The position numbers were made by a program, and so were the translations under genes. From Nitriliruptoraceae bacterium (lineage in GTDB: Bacteria; Actinomycetota; Nitriliruptoria; Nitriliruptorales; Nitriliruptoraceae), in contig PWEU01000159.1 in the NCBI GenBank assembly GCA_003554005.1, forward strand, positions 1 through 14,315: a DNA stretch of 14,315 nucleotides, given 5' to 3'. Position 1 is the stretch's first letter; each line of letters begins with the position of its first letter. Below, one piece after another: positions 13,470 through 14,315 of the stretch. The notes beneath the pieces are model-generated. The model was not told the origin of the DNA. It made no database searches and saw nothing but the letters and a program-made list of their open reading frames with translations.

Positions 13470-14315
13470 TCACACGTCCAGCGTGGCGTACTTGGCGTTG
13501 GACTGGATGAAGTCGCGACGGGACGCCACATCGTCGCCCATCAGGATCGAGAACATCTCGTCCGCCGCCGCGGCGTCGTCCATGGTCACCAGCTTCAGCG
13601 TGCGCCGCTCCGGATCCATCGTGGTCTCCCACAGCTGAACCGGATCCATCTCCCCGAGCCCCTTGAAGCGCTGGACCTCGATCTTGCGGTCGGGGCCCAC
13701 GTCCTCGCGCATCCGCGCGATGATGGCGTCGCGCTCCGGGTCGGAGAAGGCGTAGTGCAGTTCCTTCTTCCGGCTCGGATGGAACACCAGGTACAGCGGT
13801 GGTTGGGCGAGGTAGACGTAGCCCGCCTCGATCAGCGGCTTCATGTGCCGGAACAGGAAGGTGAGCAGCAGTGTGCGGATGTGGGCACCATCCACGTCGG
13901 CGTCCGCCATCAGGATCAGCTTGTGGTAGCGCGCCCGGGTGGCATCGAAGTCGTCGGCGAACCCGGTCCCCATGGCCGTGATCAGGGCCTGGACCTCGGT
14001 GTTGTTGAGGATCTTCGGCAGCCGGGCCTTCTCCACGTTGATGATCTTGCCCCGGATCGGCAGGATCGCCTGGGTGGCCCGGTCCCGCGCCATCTTCGCC
14101 GAACCACCGGCCGAGTCGCCCTCGACGATGTACAGCTCGGACTCGGCGGGGTCGCGCGACTGGCAGTCGGCGAGCTTGCCCGGGAGCGAGGTGGACTCCA
14201 GCAGGGACTTGCGACGGGTGAGGTCCCGGGCCTTGCGCGCGGCGATCCGGGCCTGGGCCTCTCCCTCGGCCTTCTGCACGATGAGCTTGCCCTCGCCCGG
14301 GTGCTCCTCGAGCCA
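13470..14315 (-). CDS. gyrB: DNA gyrase subunit B (C-terminal part; N-terminus beyond window)
   Basis: This is the C-terminal 281 residues of GyrB, the ATPase/TOPRIM subunit of gyrase; the frame is open to the right edge. The TOPRIM signature EGDSAGG (about 14130-14105) and the magnesium-binding DADVDGAHIRTL (about 13915-13880) are present, and the quinolone-linked segment reads RGKIINVEKARLPKILNNTE. The conserved tail motif QRFKGLGEM...LWETTMDP (about 13675-13610) interacts with GyrA, and the protein ends KYATLDV. The ATPase and transducer domains are missing because the window ends. The length matches the usual actinobacterial GyrB, without the extra C-terminal insert of Gram-negative GyrB. 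It begins the gyrase transcription unit seen here. Confidence 0.97.
   Translation of the reverse strand, partial: WLEEHPGEGKLIVQKAEGEAQARIAARKARDLTRRKSLLESTSLPGKLADCQSRDPAESELYIVEGDSAGGSAKMARDRATQAILPIRGKIINVEKARLPKILNNTEVQALITAMGTGFADDFDATRARYHKLILMADADVDGAHIRTLLLTFLFRHMKPLIEAGYVYLAQPPLYLVFHPSRKKELHYAFSDPERDAIIARMREDVGPDRKIEVQRFKGLGEMDPVQLWETTMDPERRTLKLVTMDDAAAADEMFSILMGDDVASRRDFIQSNAKYATLDV

Overview
This window is very GC-rich DNA, and all twelve protein genes and the single tRNA that I can support lie on the minus strand, so transcription runs from right to left. The right half is a typical actinobacterial gyrase neighbourhood: gyrB (partial), gyrA, a septum-formation-type lipoprotein, a DUF3566 membrane protein and tRNA-Ile(GAT). 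The gyrA - DUF3566 - tRNA-Ile order matches the mycobacterial one (Rv0007 followed by ileT). I infer a high-GC member of the Actinomycetota. The unusual gyrB/gyrA spacing and the left-hand genes suggest a lineage away from the common mycobacterial or streptomycete models, but I cannot name a genus.

Layout in order of transcription. Positions 14315-9519 form one tightly packed unit: the 3' part of gyrB, two small membrane-protein genes of unknown function, gyrA and a lipoprotein. Each junction is an overlap or a gap of a few bases, so translation is probably coupled. Two tandem hairpins (9492-9447) separate this unit from the DUF3566 gene, which is followed by tRNA-Ile with its own plausible promoter. 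Positions 8469-5481 hold an FtsX/MacB-type ABC exporter of two permeases and one ATPase, all overlapping, with a TTG start on the first gene. A possible terminator hairpin follows it.

Positions 5434-2496 hold a small respiratory-looking module. A good promoter with a 25-bp imperfect palindrome at the expected transcription start leads into a membrane-anchored protein with an ethylbenzene-dehydrogenase-type haem-binding domain, then a five-helix b-cytochrome-like protein (ATGA overlap). After a 195-bp structured leader comes a membrane-anchored cupredoxin-like protein whose copper ligands look altered. After a further 240 bp comes hypF, the [NiFe]-hydrogenase maturation carbamoyltransferase, which runs off the left edge.

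Taken together, the left half looks like accessory electron-transfer and hydrogenase-maturation genes placed next to a conserved chromosomal gyrase locus. No catalytic molybdopterin or hydrogenase subunit is in the window; if one exists, it should lie left of position 1. The most interesting points are the haem/b-cytochrome/cupredoxin trio with no known catalytic partner, the split gyrB-X-Y-gyrA arrangement, and the palindromes at the control points of the left-hand genes. No stretch longer than about 300 bases lacks a gene.
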